Below, piece after piece: positions 54,108 to 63,500 of a DNA stretch of 64,000 nucleotides. Made by a program: the position numbers and the translations under genes. Numbering within the stretch: the stretch's first letter is position 1; the number at the start of each line of letters is the position of its first letter. This DNA comes from Actinoplanes sandaracinus (GTDB lineage: Bacteria; Actinomycetota; Actinomycetes; Mycobacteriales; Micromonosporaceae): assembly GCF_030009775.1 (NCBI RefSeq), contig NZ_JASCTH010000002.1, positions 339,559 through 403,558 of the forward strand, given 5' to 3'. The notes beneath the pieces were generated by a model. That model saw nothing but the letters and a program-made list of their open reading frames with translations. It did no database searches and was not told the origin of the DNA.

Positions 54108-55562
54108 TCAGGTGATTACGTGGGGGATGAAGTTGCAGGTGTTCGTCGTCACCAAGCCCGCGGTGCCGACGCCCTCGCGGATGCCCATGCCGGCCGGTTC
54201 GCCGTCGATCAGCCAGGAGCCGATCACCGGGTGGACGACGCCTTCCAGGCCTTCGAACGATGGCAGCTCACAGAGCTGCTGGACGACGTAGCGGCCGTCG
54301 GACCCGTACTCGGACGGGACGTCGGTGATCGGGACGCCGTCGCGGACCAGGGTGACCGAACCGCCCTCACGGCCCCAGACGGGTTTCTTCGCGTAGGACG
54401 TGAGGGTGGCGGCGCCGGACGATTCGGCGAAGTAGGCCGGGAGCAGGTACTTCCCGCGCTCAGGGTGGTCGCCGAACAGCTTCCAGAGGACCGGGAGCAG
54501 GGCCTTGTTGCCGAGCAGGGCCGCCTTGTAAGGGGGCTCGATCCAGACGGTGCCGCGTTTCTCGGGGTCGGCCATGTTGCGGAAGAAGGCCTTGCCGCCT
54601 TCCTCGTGCCAGAACCACTCCCAGGGGTACAGCATGAAGATCACGTCGATGGGCTCGGCGCGGTGTTCCTGGCCGGGCGCGGGGACGAACAGGACCCGGT
54701 CGCCGGCCACGTCCCAGCCGATCTGGCTCATCGCGATCAGCTCGACCGGGTAACCGGCCTCCTCCGCGGTGGCCATCAGGTAGGCGACGTTCATCCGATC
54801 CTCGCCCGAGGTCTCCGACGTCTCGTACGCGAAGAAGATCTTGGGTTTTTCCGGGAGCCAGTGCCGGGCCTCGCGCAGCTTGCCGATGTTGCGCCGCCAG
54901 GCGCCGGGGTCGCCCGGCTCGCCGGGGGTGGGTTCCCAGCCGGTCAGGCGCTCGTGGATGGAGTTCCATTGACGCCACGGGTGCTCGGTGACGCCGGTCT
55001 GGTCCATCCAGTGCCACTGGATGACGGCGGCCTCGACCAGCGACGTCGGGGTCTGCGCGTTGAATTCGAGCAGTTTCGGGACGGTGCCGGCCCCGTTGTA
55101 CCAGAAGTCGAAACGGCCGTAGACGGTCGGCGAGTAGTCCGGCGTCTGCATGGGCAGGCGCATGTCCGGGTCCTTGTCGTAGTGCGTCCACGTCTCCGCG
55201 TCGCCGTCGAACCAGGTCCGGATGATCTGCTCATGGGTGTACTCGGGGATCCCGATGCGGGTCAGGAAACACGACTCGGCGGTGCAGACCGAGGCGAAAT
55301 AGCCCTGCTTGCGACCCTCGACGGTGCGCCGCGGGCACTGCTGGACCATCCAGTCGCCGGCCTCCAGGCACATGGCGTAGAGGGTCGAGGTGGCGGTCTC
55401 CAGCTCCTCGATCTCGGCCGCGGTGAAGTCGTAGTACGCCCCCTCCTGCCAGTACGAGTACGCGGTCCCGTCCGGCAGGACGTCGTCGTTGTACGTCAGG
55501 CCGAGGCTGAAGTTGGTCAGCCGCCACCCGTCGCGCACCGGCCCGTTCGAAATCCGGCGCAC
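54108..55562 (-). CDS. Glutathionylspermidine synthase-family (YgiC-like) ATP-grasp protein
   Basis: 484 residues of the GSP synthase C-terminal type, as in E. coli YgiC/YjfC, which lack the amidase domain. Recognisable blocks include LLEFNAQTPTSLVEAAVIQWHW, WIEPPYKAALLGNKALLPVL (metal/ATP-binding region) and the C-terminal GSWLIDGEPAGMGIREG. It should form an amide bond using ATP; the natural substrates are unknown, and actinobacteria lack glutathione in most cases. It is 2 nt downstream of a small Gly-rich lipoprotein-like gene. Confidence 0.85.
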   Translation of the reverse strand: MRRISNGPVRDGWRLTNFSLGLTYNDDVLPDGTAYSYWQEGAYYDFTAAEIEELETATSTLYAMCLEAGDWMVQQCPRRTVEGRKQGYFASVCTAESCFLTRIGIPEYTHEQIIRTWFDGDAETWTHYDKDPDMRLPMQTPDYSPTVYGRFDFWYNGAGTVPKLLEFNAQTPTSLVEAAVIQWHWMDQTGVTEHPWRQWNSIHERLTGWEPTPGEPGDPGAWRRNIGKLREARHWLPEKPKIFFAYETSETSGEDRMNVAYLMATAEEAGYPVELIAMSQIGWDVAGDRVLFVPAPGQEHRAEPIDVIFMLYPWEWFWHEEGGKAFFRNMADPEKRGTVWIEPPYKAALLGNKALLPVLWKLFGDHPERGKYLLPAYFAESSGAATLTSYAKKPVWGREGGSVTLVRDGVPITDVPSEYGSDGRYVVQQLCELPSFEGLEGVVHPVIGSWLIDGEPAGMGIREGVGTAGLVTTNTCNFIPHVIT

Positions 55563-55564
55563 GG

Positions 55565-55969
55565 TCAGCCTCCCGACGATCCGGACTTGCCGGACGAGCC
55601 GCTGCCGCCCTTGCCGACGACGCTGCTCTTGATGGTGCCGTTGGGAATCCGGCCGCTGGACGGCAAGCCGAACCGGGAACGGGCCGCCGAGTCGTTGTAC
55701 GCGAACTTGGTCCCGCCGGCCGGCAGCCTCTGCCCGACCGGGTAACCGGACCGGTAAGCCGACGAGTGCCAGATGAAGAAGCCGCTACCGCCACCGCCGC
55801 CGCCGTCGTCGTCGCACAGGTCCTCGTCGACGATCACCCCGTTGGCGTCGGCGCAGTAGAAGCCCTCGTCGACGGTCTCATCGTTGTCGCACGCGGCCGT
55901 ACCGCCCGCGGCCAGCAGGAGGAAGGTGCTGGTCAGCGACACGGTCCGGGAACTCATGCGTCGGTTCAT
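55565..55969 (-). CDS. Small Gly/Ser-rich lipoprotein-like protein (YgiB-like partner)
   Basis: 134 residues. The N-terminus has Arg residues, a hydrophobic stretch and a lipobox-like GTAAC, so it is probably an exported lipoprotein with Cys27 as anchor. It contains two further Cys (FYCADANG and EDLCDDD), a Gly run, and a C-terminal Gly/Ser tail. The coupling to a YgiC-like gene mirrors E. coli ygiB-ygiC (DUF1190 plus GSP synthase-like), which is the basis for the comparison; sequence identity cannot be judged here. Confidence 0.65.
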   Translation of the reverse strand: MNRRMSSRTVSLTSTFLLLAAGGTAACDNDETVDEGFYCADANGVIVDEDLCDDDGGGGGGSGFFIWHSSAYRSGYPVGQRLPAGGTKFAYNDSAARSRFGLPSSGRIPNGTIKSSVVGKGGSGSSGKSGSSGG

Positions 55970-56016
55970 GATTTCTTTGTAACTCTTCTCAGCAAGTTGC
56001 CAGCGACGAGGGCGTG

Positions 56017-56781
56017 TCAGTCCTGCGGGCCGCCGGCCACGTAGATGACCTGGCCGGAGACGAAACCGGCGTCTTCGCTGGTCAGGAACGCCACAGTAGC
56101 CGCGACGTCCTCGGGACGGCCCGCACGCCCGACGGGAATCTGACTCACCGTGGCCTTCTCGAAGTCGGCGAAGTCGACACCGATGCGGGCGGCGGTCGCC
56201 TTGGTCATATCGGTCACGATGAAGCCGGGCGCGACCGCGTTGGCGGTGATGCCGAACTTGCCGAGCTCGATGGCGAGAGTCTTGGTGAAGCCCTGGAGGC
56301 CGGCCTTGGCGGCGGCGTAGTTGGCCTGGCCCCGGTTGCCGAGAGCGGACGTGCTGGAGAGGTTGACGATGCGGCCGTAACCCGCGTCGACCATGTGTTT
56401 CTGGATCGCCTTGCTGAACAGGAACGCGCCGCGCAGGTGGACGCCCATGACCGTGTCCCAGTCGTCCTCGGACATCTTGAAGAGCAGGTTGTCGCGCAGC
56501 ACCCCGGCGTTGTTGACCAGCACGGTCGGCGGGCCGAGCTCGGCGACGACCCTCTCGACGGCGGCCGCGACCTGACCGGAGTCGGCCACATCGGCGCCGA
56601 CCGCGATCGCTGAGCCCCCGGCGGAGACGATGGCGTCGACCGTCTCGGCACCAGTCTTCTCGTCGAGGTCGACGACCGCGACGGCCATGCCTCCGGCGGC
56701 GAGTTTGCGGGCGATCGCCGCACCGATGCCGCGCGCGGCCCCGGTCACGACGGCGACACGACTGGCTGCGGACTGCGACAT
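56017..56781 (-). CDS. SDR oxidoreductase, FabG-like
   Basis: 254-residue classical short-chain dehydrogenase. Cofactor motif VVTGAARGIGAAIA, NNAG (VLVNNAGVL), and the catalytic Ser-Tyr-Lys set in VNLSSTSALGNRGQANYAAAKAGL. The central GGMAVAVVDLD suggests NAD preference because of the acidic residue after the second strand. GGAGG lies 6 nt before the ATG. The closest functional class is 3-oxoacyl-ACP reductase-like; isolated from other fatty-acid genes, the substrate remains open. Confidence 0.92.
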   Translation of the reverse strand: MSQSAASRVAVVTGAARGIGAAIARKLAAGGMAVAVVDLDEKTGAETVDAIVSAGGSAIAVGADVADSGQVAAAVERVVAELGPPTVLVNNAGVLRDNLLFKMSEDDWDTVMGVHLRGAFLFSKAIQKHMVDAGYGRIVNLSSTSALGNRGQANYAAAKAGLQGFTKTLAIELGKFGITANAVAPGFIVTDMTKATAARIGVDFADFEKATVSQIPVGRAGRPEDVAATVAFLTSEDAGFVSGQVIYVAGGPQD

Positions 56782-56916
56782 TGCGGGCCTCCGGTAGTGA
56801 TCCAGACTACTGAGTCTTGTACGCGATCAACCTTGTGAGTAGCGAATCCGCGAGTCAAGTCGCAAGATCGCCACCGGTCGCGAGGAAGACTCACCGGAGG
56901 CCGATGCTAGTCGTGG

Positions 56917-58563
56917 TCAGGCGGTTCTGCGCATCCGGATCCACCGGTATCCGTATCCCTCGACCTGGATCTTGTCGAGTTTGCCCGGCTCCGGGTACTC
57001 CTGGTCGGCGAGCACGTCGTTCGGGAACTCGGCCTCACCGGCCAGACTGCTCAGATCGACCACGCCGGCCTCGGTGCTCAGATTGTGCACGAACAGCATG
57101 GTCCCGGTGTCGGCGTCGGCCCGGTGCACGAGGATCCCGCGCGGCGCGGGCACGTCGACGTGGGTGCAGCTTCCGTCGCCGACCTCGGGCGCCTCACGGA
57201 GCGTGCGGATCATCCGCTCGAACCACGACAGCAGTGATGCCGGGTCGTGCCGCTGGATGGTCGCGTTGACCTTCTCGTAGCCGTACTCACCACCGGAGAT
57301 GACCGGCCGGACCAGGTCCTTCGGATCCGCGCTGGAGAAGCCGCCGTTCGGCAGGTGGGACCACTGCATCGGGGTACGGATGGCGTAGCGCCCGTCCAGG
57401 TCGAGGTTCTCCCCCATCCCGATCTCCTCGCCGTAGCGCAGCACCGGCGTCCCGCGCAGGCTGAACTGCAGCGCGTAGGCCAGTTCCAGCCGCCGGCGGT
57501 CGTTGCCGAGCATCGGGGCCAGACGGCGGCGGATGCCCCGGCCGTACAGCTGCATGTGCTCTTCCGGGCCGAACTGCGCGAGGACGTCCTTGCGCTGCTC
57601 GGCGGTCAGCCGGGACAGGTCGATCTCGTCGTGGTTGCGCAGGAAGGTGGCCCACTGTCCGCCGGCCGGGAGCTGCGGCGTGTCCCGCAGCGCGTCGATG
57701 ATCGGCTCGGTGTCCTGCCGGGCCAGCGCGAGCATCAGCCGGCCGTTGAGCATGAAGTCGAACAGCATGTGGATGCGGTTGCTGGAGCCGCCCTCGTCAC
57801 CGAAGAAGGCCACCAGCTTCTCGGGCTCCACATTGGCCTCGGCGAGCAGGACCGCGTCGCCGCGCCGCCACTGCACGTGCTGGCGCAGCTCACTGAGGAA
57901 GCCGAAGTCCATCGGCGAGGCCGGGGTGCCCGGCTCGGTCTCCTCGATGATGAACGGCACCGCGTCCATCCGGAATCCGGACACCCCGAGCTGGAGCCAG
58001 AACGCGCAGATCTTCTTGATCTCCTCGCGGACCGCGGGGTTCCTGATGTTCAGGTCCGGCTGGAACTTGTAGAACCGGTGGTAGTACCAGAGCTTCGCCG
58101 TCCGGTCGTAGCTCCACGTCTCGTCCTGTTCGCCGGGGAACACCATCCCCTGCTTGCGGTCCGCCGGGGCGGTCTCGCTCCAGACGAACCAGTCACGGTA
58201 CGGCGAGTCCGGCGACGACCGCGCCGACTGGAACCACGGGTGCTGGTCGGACGTGTGGTTGACCACCAGGTCGATGATCACCTTGATGCCACGGTTGGCC
58301 GCCTGGTGCAGCAGCTCGGCGAAGTCGCCCAGGGTGCCGAAGCGGGGGTCCACATTGTAGAAGTCGGACACGTCGTAGCCGTCGTCCTTGCCGGGCGACG
58401 GGTGGATCGGGTTGAGCCACAGGCAGTTGACGCCCAGGCGGGACAGGTAGTCCAGACGCCCGATCAGACCGCGGATGTCACCGCAGCCGTCACCGTCGGA
58501 ATCGGCGAAGGCGTCGATGTCGAGGCAGTAGACGACGGCCTTGGAGTACCAGCGGTCACTCAT
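56917..58563 (-). CDS. GH13 alpha-amylase-family enzyme, trehalose-synthase type
   Basis: 548 residues with an (alpha/beta)8 GH13 barrel. Conserved regions: DLVVNHTSDQHPW (I), GFRMDAVPF with the nucleophile Asp (II), VLLAEANVEP with the acid Glu (III), and FLRNHDEID (IV). The opening WYSKAVVYCLDIDAFADSDGDGCGDIRG matches trehalose synthase (TreS) types that isomerise maltose and trehalose. No second trehalose or glycogen gene is beside it. Normal length for TreS. Confidence 0.88.
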   Translation of the reverse strand: MSDRWYSKAVVYCLDIDAFADSDGDGCGDIRGLIGRLDYLSRLGVNCLWLNPIHPSPGKDDGYDVSDFYNVDPRFGTLGDFAELLHQAANRGIKVIIDLVVNHTSDQHPWFQSARSSPDSPYRDWFVWSETAPADRKQGMVFPGEQDETWSYDRTAKLWYYHRFYKFQPDLNIRNPAVREEIKKICAFWLQLGVSGFRMDAVPFIIEETEPGTPASPMDFGFLSELRQHVQWRRGDAVLLAEANVEPEKLVAFFGDEGGSSNRIHMLFDFMLNGRLMLALARQDTEPIIDALRDTPQLPAGGQWATFLRNHDEIDLSRLTAEQRKDVLAQFGPEEHMQLYGRGIRRRLAPMLGNDRRRLELAYALQFSLRGTPVLRYGEEIGMGENLDLDGRYAIRTPMQWSHLPNGGFSSADPKDLVRPVISGGEYGYEKVNATIQRHDPASLLSWFERMIRTLREAPEVGDGSCTHVDVPAPRGILVHRADADTGTMLFVHNLSTEAGVVDLSSLAGEAEFPNDVLADQEYPEPGKLDKIQVEGYGYRWIRMRRTA

Positions 58564-59551
58564 AGGCCCTTACATGTCCGTGGCCCCTATCGGCCAAACG
58601 TTCCCAGGCGCTCAGCAGGGTGACACCGGCGGCGAGGACCACGATCGGGGTCAGGAGCAGCACGATGACCGAGGACGCCACGATCCCCGGCGTCAGGTCG
58701 AAGAAGAGCGACCACCGCGCCGCCTCCTCCAGCCAGGAGAAGGCGACCGGGATCGCGACGACCACGGCGGACAGCACGGCGATCCGGCCGCGTACCCCGC
58801 GCCCGGCAGCCATCGCCGCGACGGCCAGGACCGGAAGCGGGACGAGGAAGCGCACGGACCGCACCGTCCCCACGTCGATCGATATCACCCCGGTCCAGGG
58901 CAACACCCACGCCACGGCCACGGCGGCCGCCGTGGCCATGACCAGCGCCAGGCCCCGGTTGCCGAGCACGGCACGGACCGGAGGACCGGAGGCCGCGAAC
59001 AGCCCCAGTGCCACGACCGCGAGAGCGAGCGACCACCCGAGGCCGAGGGCCTCCCACGGGGCCGGTTGCGCCCACCAGGCGACCGTGCCCGCCTGGAAAA
59101 GCACCCCGGCGGCGGCGATCGCGACGGCGGCCCGGCGCAGGCCGAGCACCGCGGCGGCGGCGGCAACGAGCCAGGTGGCGGTGAGCACGGCCGGGTCGAG
59201 CAGCGCCAGACCGTCGACACCATGCGCCCGCATCGGGTCACCGAACGTCGACCGCACCAGCCCGTCGGCGAGCCGGCCGATCGCCACTCCGCTCAGCACC
59301 AGCGCGGCGAACAGGCCGGTGACCGTGGCGGCAGCGCGCCAGCCCGTACCCCGCTGGGTGTGCAATCCCTGGCCGAGACGGGCGGTGAGGCCCGCGCGGA
59401 GCAGGTCGAGGGTGTCGGCCGCGGCGGGGAAGCGGCGGCCGGGCTCCGCGCCGGACATCAGCACGCCGATCATCTCGTCCTCGTAGGCGGCCCGGTGGCC
59501 GGCCGGATAGACCCGCAACAGGCGGCGGTAGCGCAACTCCAGGCTGGTCAC
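58556..59551 (-). CDS. Integral membrane protein of a PadR-controlled unit
   Basis: 331 residues with a soluble N-terminus (YRRLLRVYPAGHRAAYEDEMIG, a permease-like pattern often found beside PadR genes) and about eight to ten hydrophobic segments. Its start overlaps the PadR stop by 4 nt and its end overlaps the GH13 start by 8 nt. Function unknown; probably regulated by the adjacent PadR protein. Confidence 0.78.
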   Translation of the reverse strand: MTSLELRYRRLLRVYPAGHRAAYEDEMIGVLMSGAEPGRRFPAAADTLDLLRAGLTARLGQGLHTQRGTGWRAAATVTGLFAALVLSGVAIGRLADGLVRSTFGDPMRAHGVDGLALLDPAVLTATWLVAAAAAVLGLRRAAVAIAAAGVLFQAGTVAWWAQPAPWEALGLGWSLALAVVALGLFAASGPPVRAVLGNRGLALVMATAAAVAVAWVLPWTGVISIDVGTVRSVRFLVPLPVLAVAAMAAGRGVRGRIAVLSAVVVAIPVAFSWLEEAARWSLFFDLTPGIVASSVIVLLLTPIVVLAAGVTLLSAWERLADRGHGHVRAYE

Positions 59552-59910
59552 GTGGTGGCTCCCCCGAGGTTGAGGCGGCGGGCGCGCAGGCGGCGGGCGC
59601 GCAGGCGGCGCTCGGCGATGGTGGTCTGCGCGCGGAGGCGTGCGGTCTCGACTGCCAGGCTCTGCTCGCCGGCCCCCGTGAGCCGGTAGTAGCGCCGCAG
59701 CCGGGACTGCACGACCTCCTCGCGGTCGACCTCGATCAGGCCTTCGACGCGCAGCCGGTCCAGGGCGGCGTAGAGCGTGCCGGCCCGGAGGCGCACCCGT
59801 CCACCGGTCATCGTGGCGACATCCTCGATCACGGCATAGCCGTGCCGTGGCTCCTCGGCCAGAGCGGTGAGGACCAGGAACGTCGGCTCACGCATCGGGC
59901 TGTCGCTCAT
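59548..59910 (-). CDS. PadR-family transcriptional regulator
   Basis: 120 residues with the PadR winged-helix pattern: REPTFLVLTALAEEPRHGYAVIEDV at the N-terminus and LRAGTLYAALDRLRVEGLIEVDRE around the recognition helix and wing. The C-terminal dimerisation helices are Arg-rich. A perfect 8-bp palindrome lies 7 nt upstream of its start, so it likely represses itself and the overlapping membrane gene. Confidence 0.92.
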   Translation of the reverse strand: MSDSPMREPTFLVLTALAEEPRHGYAVIEDVATMTGGRVRLRAGTLYAALDRLRVEGLIEVDREEVVQSRLRRYYRLTGAGEQSLAVETARLRAQTTIAERRLRARRLRARRLNLGGATT

Positions 59911-59917
59911 GACAGGA

Positions 59918-59942
59918 GCATATACAGATGATCGGTATATGC
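59918..59942 (-). promoter_or_regulatory. PadR operator palindrome
   Basis: GCATATAC and GTATATGC flank a 9-nt centre, an exact inverted repeat. It sits directly before the padR-type gene. Its AT-rich arms probably overlap the -10 region, fitting autorepression. Confidence 0.75.
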
Positions 59943-60073
59943 GCCAAGCGGTTCACCGGACGGCTCTCGGGTAACTCACAGCTACCGGCGGCACTGTGTA
60001 GGGAGTTCGGTGCGACCGGCGCCGGAACTCCCCGCACTCTTCAATGCCCGAAACACTCTTGGGAGGCGCGCAC

Positions 60074-60733
60074 ATGGCCGAAGGCGATCTGAGCAATCTC
60101 GGCGGACTGACCGGCTGGGTCGCTTCCGTCATCGATTCGCTCGGCGAGATCGGCGTCGGCCTGCTGGTGGCCTTGGAGAACCTGATCCCACCGATCCCGA
60201 GCGAGATCGTCCTCTCGATGGCCGGTTATCTGGCCAGCACGGGCCGGGTCAACGTGGTGCTGGTCTGGCTCACCGCGACGCTGGGCGCGCTGGGCGGGGC
60301 GGTGGCGCTCTACTGGCTGGGCCGGGGGCTCGGCGAGGAGCGGCTGAAGCACTGGCTGGACCGGATCCCGCTGGTCGACTCGGACGACCTCAACCAGGCG
60401 GACCGCTGGTTCGAGAAACACGAGCGGGCCGCGGTGCTCTTCGGCCGGTGCGCGCCGGTGGTGCGCAGCCTGGTCTCCATCCCGGCGGGCGCCAACCACA
60501 TGCCGGTGGGCCAGTTCATGCTCTACACCGCGATCGGCAGCGGCGCGTGGAACGCCCTCTTCATCGGTGGCGGGTACGCGCTCGGCTCCCGCTGGCGGGA
60601 CCTGGAGAAGTACAGCCAGTACTTCGACTACGCGATCATGGCGTTCTTCGCGATCGCCATCGCGTCGTGGGTGATGAAGAAGGTGCGCAAGCGCCGTCGG
60701 CGACGTGCCGCCGCCGACGCCCACAGGTCCTAG
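60074..60733 (+). CDS. DedA-family membrane protein
   Basis: 219 residues from the ATG at 60074, which has GGGAGG about 8 nt upstream. Hydrophobic helices and the DedA marks are present: ENLIPPIPSEIVL near the first re-entrant loop and GRCAPVVRSLVSIPAGANHM, the latter including the important Arg. Members are implicated in lipid scrambling and membrane homeostasis. A basic C-terminal tail (KKVRKRRRRRAA) faces the cytoplasm. Confidence 0.93.
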   Translation: MAEGDLSNLGGLTGWVASVIDSLGEIGVGLLVALENLIPPIPSEIVLSMAGYLASTGRVNVVLVWLTATLGALGGAVALYWLGRGLGEERLKHWLDRIPLVDSDDLNQADRWFEKHERAAVLFGRCAPVVRSLVSIPAGANHMPVGQFMLYTAIGSGAWNALFIGGGYALGSRWRDLEKYSQYFDYAIMAFFAIAIASWVMKKVRKRRRRRAAADAHRS

Positions 60734-60817
60734 CGCCGGAACCGCAGCCAGTCGCCGTTGCCGATATGGGCGCCCGCCGATCGTTTCCGCGATCCGCGCC
60801 GCGGGTAATCGATCACC

Positions 60818-61990
60818 ATGGGAACCGCGACCGAGGGCACGGCGATCACTCCGGAGCTCGCCGCCAAGGCCGAACGAGACGATCTACTCACTCTCGGCGT
60901 GGAGGAGGAGTACCTGCTCGCCGACGCCGTCGAACCGCGCGCGGCGGAGGCGGTGGACGCCGTCTTCGCCGAACTGCCCGAACATCTGCGGAACGTGGTC
61001 CAGCACGAGTACCACCGCACCCAGATCGAGGTCGCCAGCCCGCCGCAACTCGAACTCGACGACCTCGCCGCATCACTGCGGGAGCTGCGCTCCGAGGTCG
61101 GGGCCGCGGCCGAACGGGCCGGCGCCCGGCTCATCGCGGTCGGCACCGGTCCCGCCGCCGGCCCCAACGCGCGGATCGTCGACAAGCCCCGGTACCACCT
61201 CATGCGCGAGCGCTTCGGCGACCTCTCCCCCGGTCAGGGCATGTGCGGCACGCACGTGCACGTCAGCATCCCCGACCCGGAGACCGGCGTTCAGATCCTC
61301 AACCACCTGCGCCCCTGGCTGCCGGTGCTGCAGGCGGCCACCGCCAACTCGCCGTTGTTCGCCGGGCACGACACCGGGTACGCCAGCTGGCGCTCGATGA
61401 TGTGGGAGCGCTGGCCGACCGTCGGCCCGGCGCCGTACCTGCAGTCGCACGAGCACTACCTGACCCTCGTCGCCGACCTGGAGGCGAGCGGCGCGATGCT
61501 CGACGAGGGGATGCTCTACTGGTACGCCCGCCTCTCCGCGAGCTATCCCACCGTGGAGATCCGGATGGGCGACGTCATGCCCTCCGCCGACGACGCGGTC
61601 CTGCTCGCCGCGCTGGCCCGGGCCCTGGTCGCGACGCTGCTGCGCGAGGTGCGGTCCGGGGTGCAGGCGCCGGACGTCGCGCACCCGCTGCTGATGGCGG
61701 CGCACTGGCGGGCCGCGCACGACGGCCTGGAGGGGCTGAACATCGACATGGCGACCCGGGAGCCACGGCCGGCCTGGCGGCTGCTGCGCCAGTTGTTCGA
61801 CTACGTCCGGCCGGAGCTGGAGCGGCACGGCGACCTGGCCCGCGTCACCCTCCTGATGGGACGGCTGCGCGAGCACGGCACCGGCGCCGCCCGCCAGCGA
61901 GCCGTGCTGGCCCGCGGCGGATCGGTCGGCGAGGTCGTCGACTGGCTGGCCCGGACCACCCGCGGACAGGACGCACCGGAACCGATCTGA
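60818..61990 (+). CDS. Carboxylate-amine ligase, YbdK/GCS2 family
   Basis: 390 residues of the glutamate-cysteine ligase 2 family. Conserved blocks: LTLGVEEEYLLAD at the N-terminus with the metal-binding Glu set, MCGTHVHVSIPD, and SYPTVEIRMGDVMPSADDAVLL. In actinobacteria such proteins may be glutamate-cysteine ligase-like or ligases of unknown substrates; EgtA of ergothioneine synthesis is a more distant relative. Start at ATG 60818. No other thiol genes are next to it. Confidence 0.88.
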   Translation: MGTATEGTAITPELAAKAERDDLLTLGVEEEYLLADAVEPRAAEAVDAVFAELPEHLRNVVQHEYHRTQIEVASPPQLELDDLAASLRELRSEVGAAAERAGARLIAVGTGPAAGPNARIVDKPRYHLMRERFGDLSPGQGMCGTHVHVSIPDPETGVQILNHLRPWLPVLQAATANSPLFAGHDTGYASWRSMMWERWPTVGPAPYLQSHEHYLTLVADLEASGAMLDEGMLYWYARLSASYPTVEIRMGDVMPSADDAVLLAALARALVATLLREVRSGVQAPDVAHPLLMAAHWRAAHDGLEGLNIDMATREPRPAWRLLRQLFDYVRPELERHGDLARVTLLMGRLREHGTGAARQRAVLARGGSVGEVVDWLARTTRGQDAPEPI

Positions 61991-62102
61991 CGGATCTTGC
62001 GGAGCGCAGTCAAGCACAGCGAACAGGGCATATAACGGCGAGTATCGACGGCGTGACGGATTCGGTATCGCGCTCGATCAAGTAGCACGGTAGTCATGAC
62101 GG

Positions 62103-63500
62103 ATGCCGCCGCACGCCTCGCCCTCACCTGCGCCGACGTCCCGCGCGGACGGCCCGGCCACCGGGCGGCACCGGGCCGCCGCGCCGCCGGTCGGCAGTGC
62201 GCCCGCACGAGCCGTCTCGTCACGGTTCAACGGACTGCGCTCCGCGATCGTGGACGCCTCCGGCACGACCGTCGCCACTACCCGGTCGGCCCGGCACCGC
62301 GCGGATGCGTCCGAATCGTATGGATCCTCCCGGGCCGCCGCCCGTCGCGCGGGCGGCGACGGCGCCCGGCACTCGCCGAACCCGCGTCGCTCCGGAGTGG
62401 ACCGTGCCACCGGCGGCGCCCACCGCGCCCCCTCGGCCGGGTCGGCGGAGAATTGGCTCCGGGCCGCCAAGAACCGGCCGCAGGTGCTGCTCGGCACGCT
62501 AGTCGCCGCCGGACTGCTGATCACCGCGGTGCCCATCCCGCAGGACGGCGGCAGCACCACGGTGATCAACGCCGCAGCCGAGGCGGTGGGCGTGATCAGC
62601 AAGCCCGAGCAGAAGAAGCCCAGGCTCGAGACCAAGCCGCCGGCCGCACCGCCCGCTCCCGCCGCCACCCGGACCACCACGGCCGAGCCGTCGCCGCCGC
62701 AGGCGACACCGGCCGCCCAGGAGACCGAGGGCCAGCAGCAGCAGCCGCAGCCGCCGCCGCAGCAGCAGGTCGTGGTGCCGCCCGGCGACGGGCCGTTCAA
62801 CTCGCTGCGCACCACCGGGTCGAAAGTGGTGATGCTGAGCTTCGACGACGGGCCGGACCCGGTGGAGACGCCGAAGATGCTGGCGCTGTTGAAGAAACAC
62901 CAGGTGAAAGCGGTGTTCTGCCTGGTCGGCACGCAGGCGCGGCGGCACCCGGACCTGGTCCGGCAGATCGCCGACGCCGGTCATGTGCTCTGCAACCACA
63001 CGTGGAGCCACGATCTGAAGATCGGCGTCAAGAACCCCGACCAGATCAGCGCTGATCTGGAGCGGACGAACGCGGCCATCCGCGCGGCTGTGCCGGACGC
63101 CCGGGTTCCGTACTTCCGGGCGCCCGGCGGCAACTTCACCGACCGGCTGGTGAAGACGGCGTACGGCGACGGCATGACCTCCCTCTACTGGGAGGTGGAC
63201 CCGCGCGACTGGGAACACCCGGAAGGCGAGACCGCCGAGCAGCACGTGAAGCGGATCGTCGCCCAGGTGCGACGGGAGACCCGGCCCGGCGCGATCGTGC
63301 TGTCGCACGACTTCAACCAGCCGGACACCACCTCGGCGTACGAGCAGCTGCTCCCGTGGCTGGTGGAGAACTTCGAGATCGGCGTCCCGGGCGTCTCGCA
63401 GGCGCCGTCGCCCACGCCGTCGCAGCCGACGCCCACGACGCCGCCGGTCGCCCCGTCCGGGACGCCATCCGTCACGCCGAGCGCCTCCGCGCCCGCCTGA
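62103..63500 (+). CDS. Membrane-anchored polysaccharide deacetylase (NodB type)
   Basis: 465 residues: a disordered Ala/Arg-rich cytoplasmic part (about 1-125), one membrane helix (RPQVLLGTLVAAGLLITAV), a Pro/Gln-rich linker and a NodB domain with motif 1 SFDDGPD, motif 2 HTWSH, motif 3 RAPGGNFT and motif 4 DPRDW. It should de-N-acetylate a cell-surface glycan such as peptidoglycan. A Thr/Pro/Ser tail closes it. The start is uncertain: ATG at 62103 has no clear ribosome binding site, and another ATG at 62096 is out of frame. The 3' end overlaps the convergent glycosylase by 29 nt. Confidence 0.9.
   Translation: MPPHASPSPAPTSRADGPATGRHRAAAPPVGSAPARAVSSRFNGLRSAIVDASGTTVATTRSARHRADASESYGSSRAAARRAGGDGARHSPNPRRSGVDRATGGAHRAPSAGSAENWLRAAKNRPQVLLGTLVAAGLLITAVPIPQDGGSTTVINAAAEAVGVISKPEQKKPRLETKPPAAPPAPAATRTTTAEPSPPQATPAAQETEGQQQQPQPPPQQQVVVPPGDGPFNSLRTTGSKVVMLSFDDGPDPVETPKMLALLKKHQVKAVFCLVGTQARRHPDLVRQIADAGHVLCNHTWSHDLKIGVKNPDQISADLERTNAAIRAAVPDARVPYFRAPGGNFTDRLVKTAYGDGMTSLYWEVDPRDWEHPEGETAEQHVKRIVAQVRRETRPGAIVLSHDFNQPDTTSAYEQLLPWLVENFEIGVPGVSQAPSPTPSQPTPTTPPVAPSGTPSVTPSASAPA

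Noticed and set aside
62096..63055. Alternative frame starting at ATG 62096
   Set aside because: Arg/Ala/Gly-rich without domains; the overlapping frame from 62103 contains the complete NodB domain.
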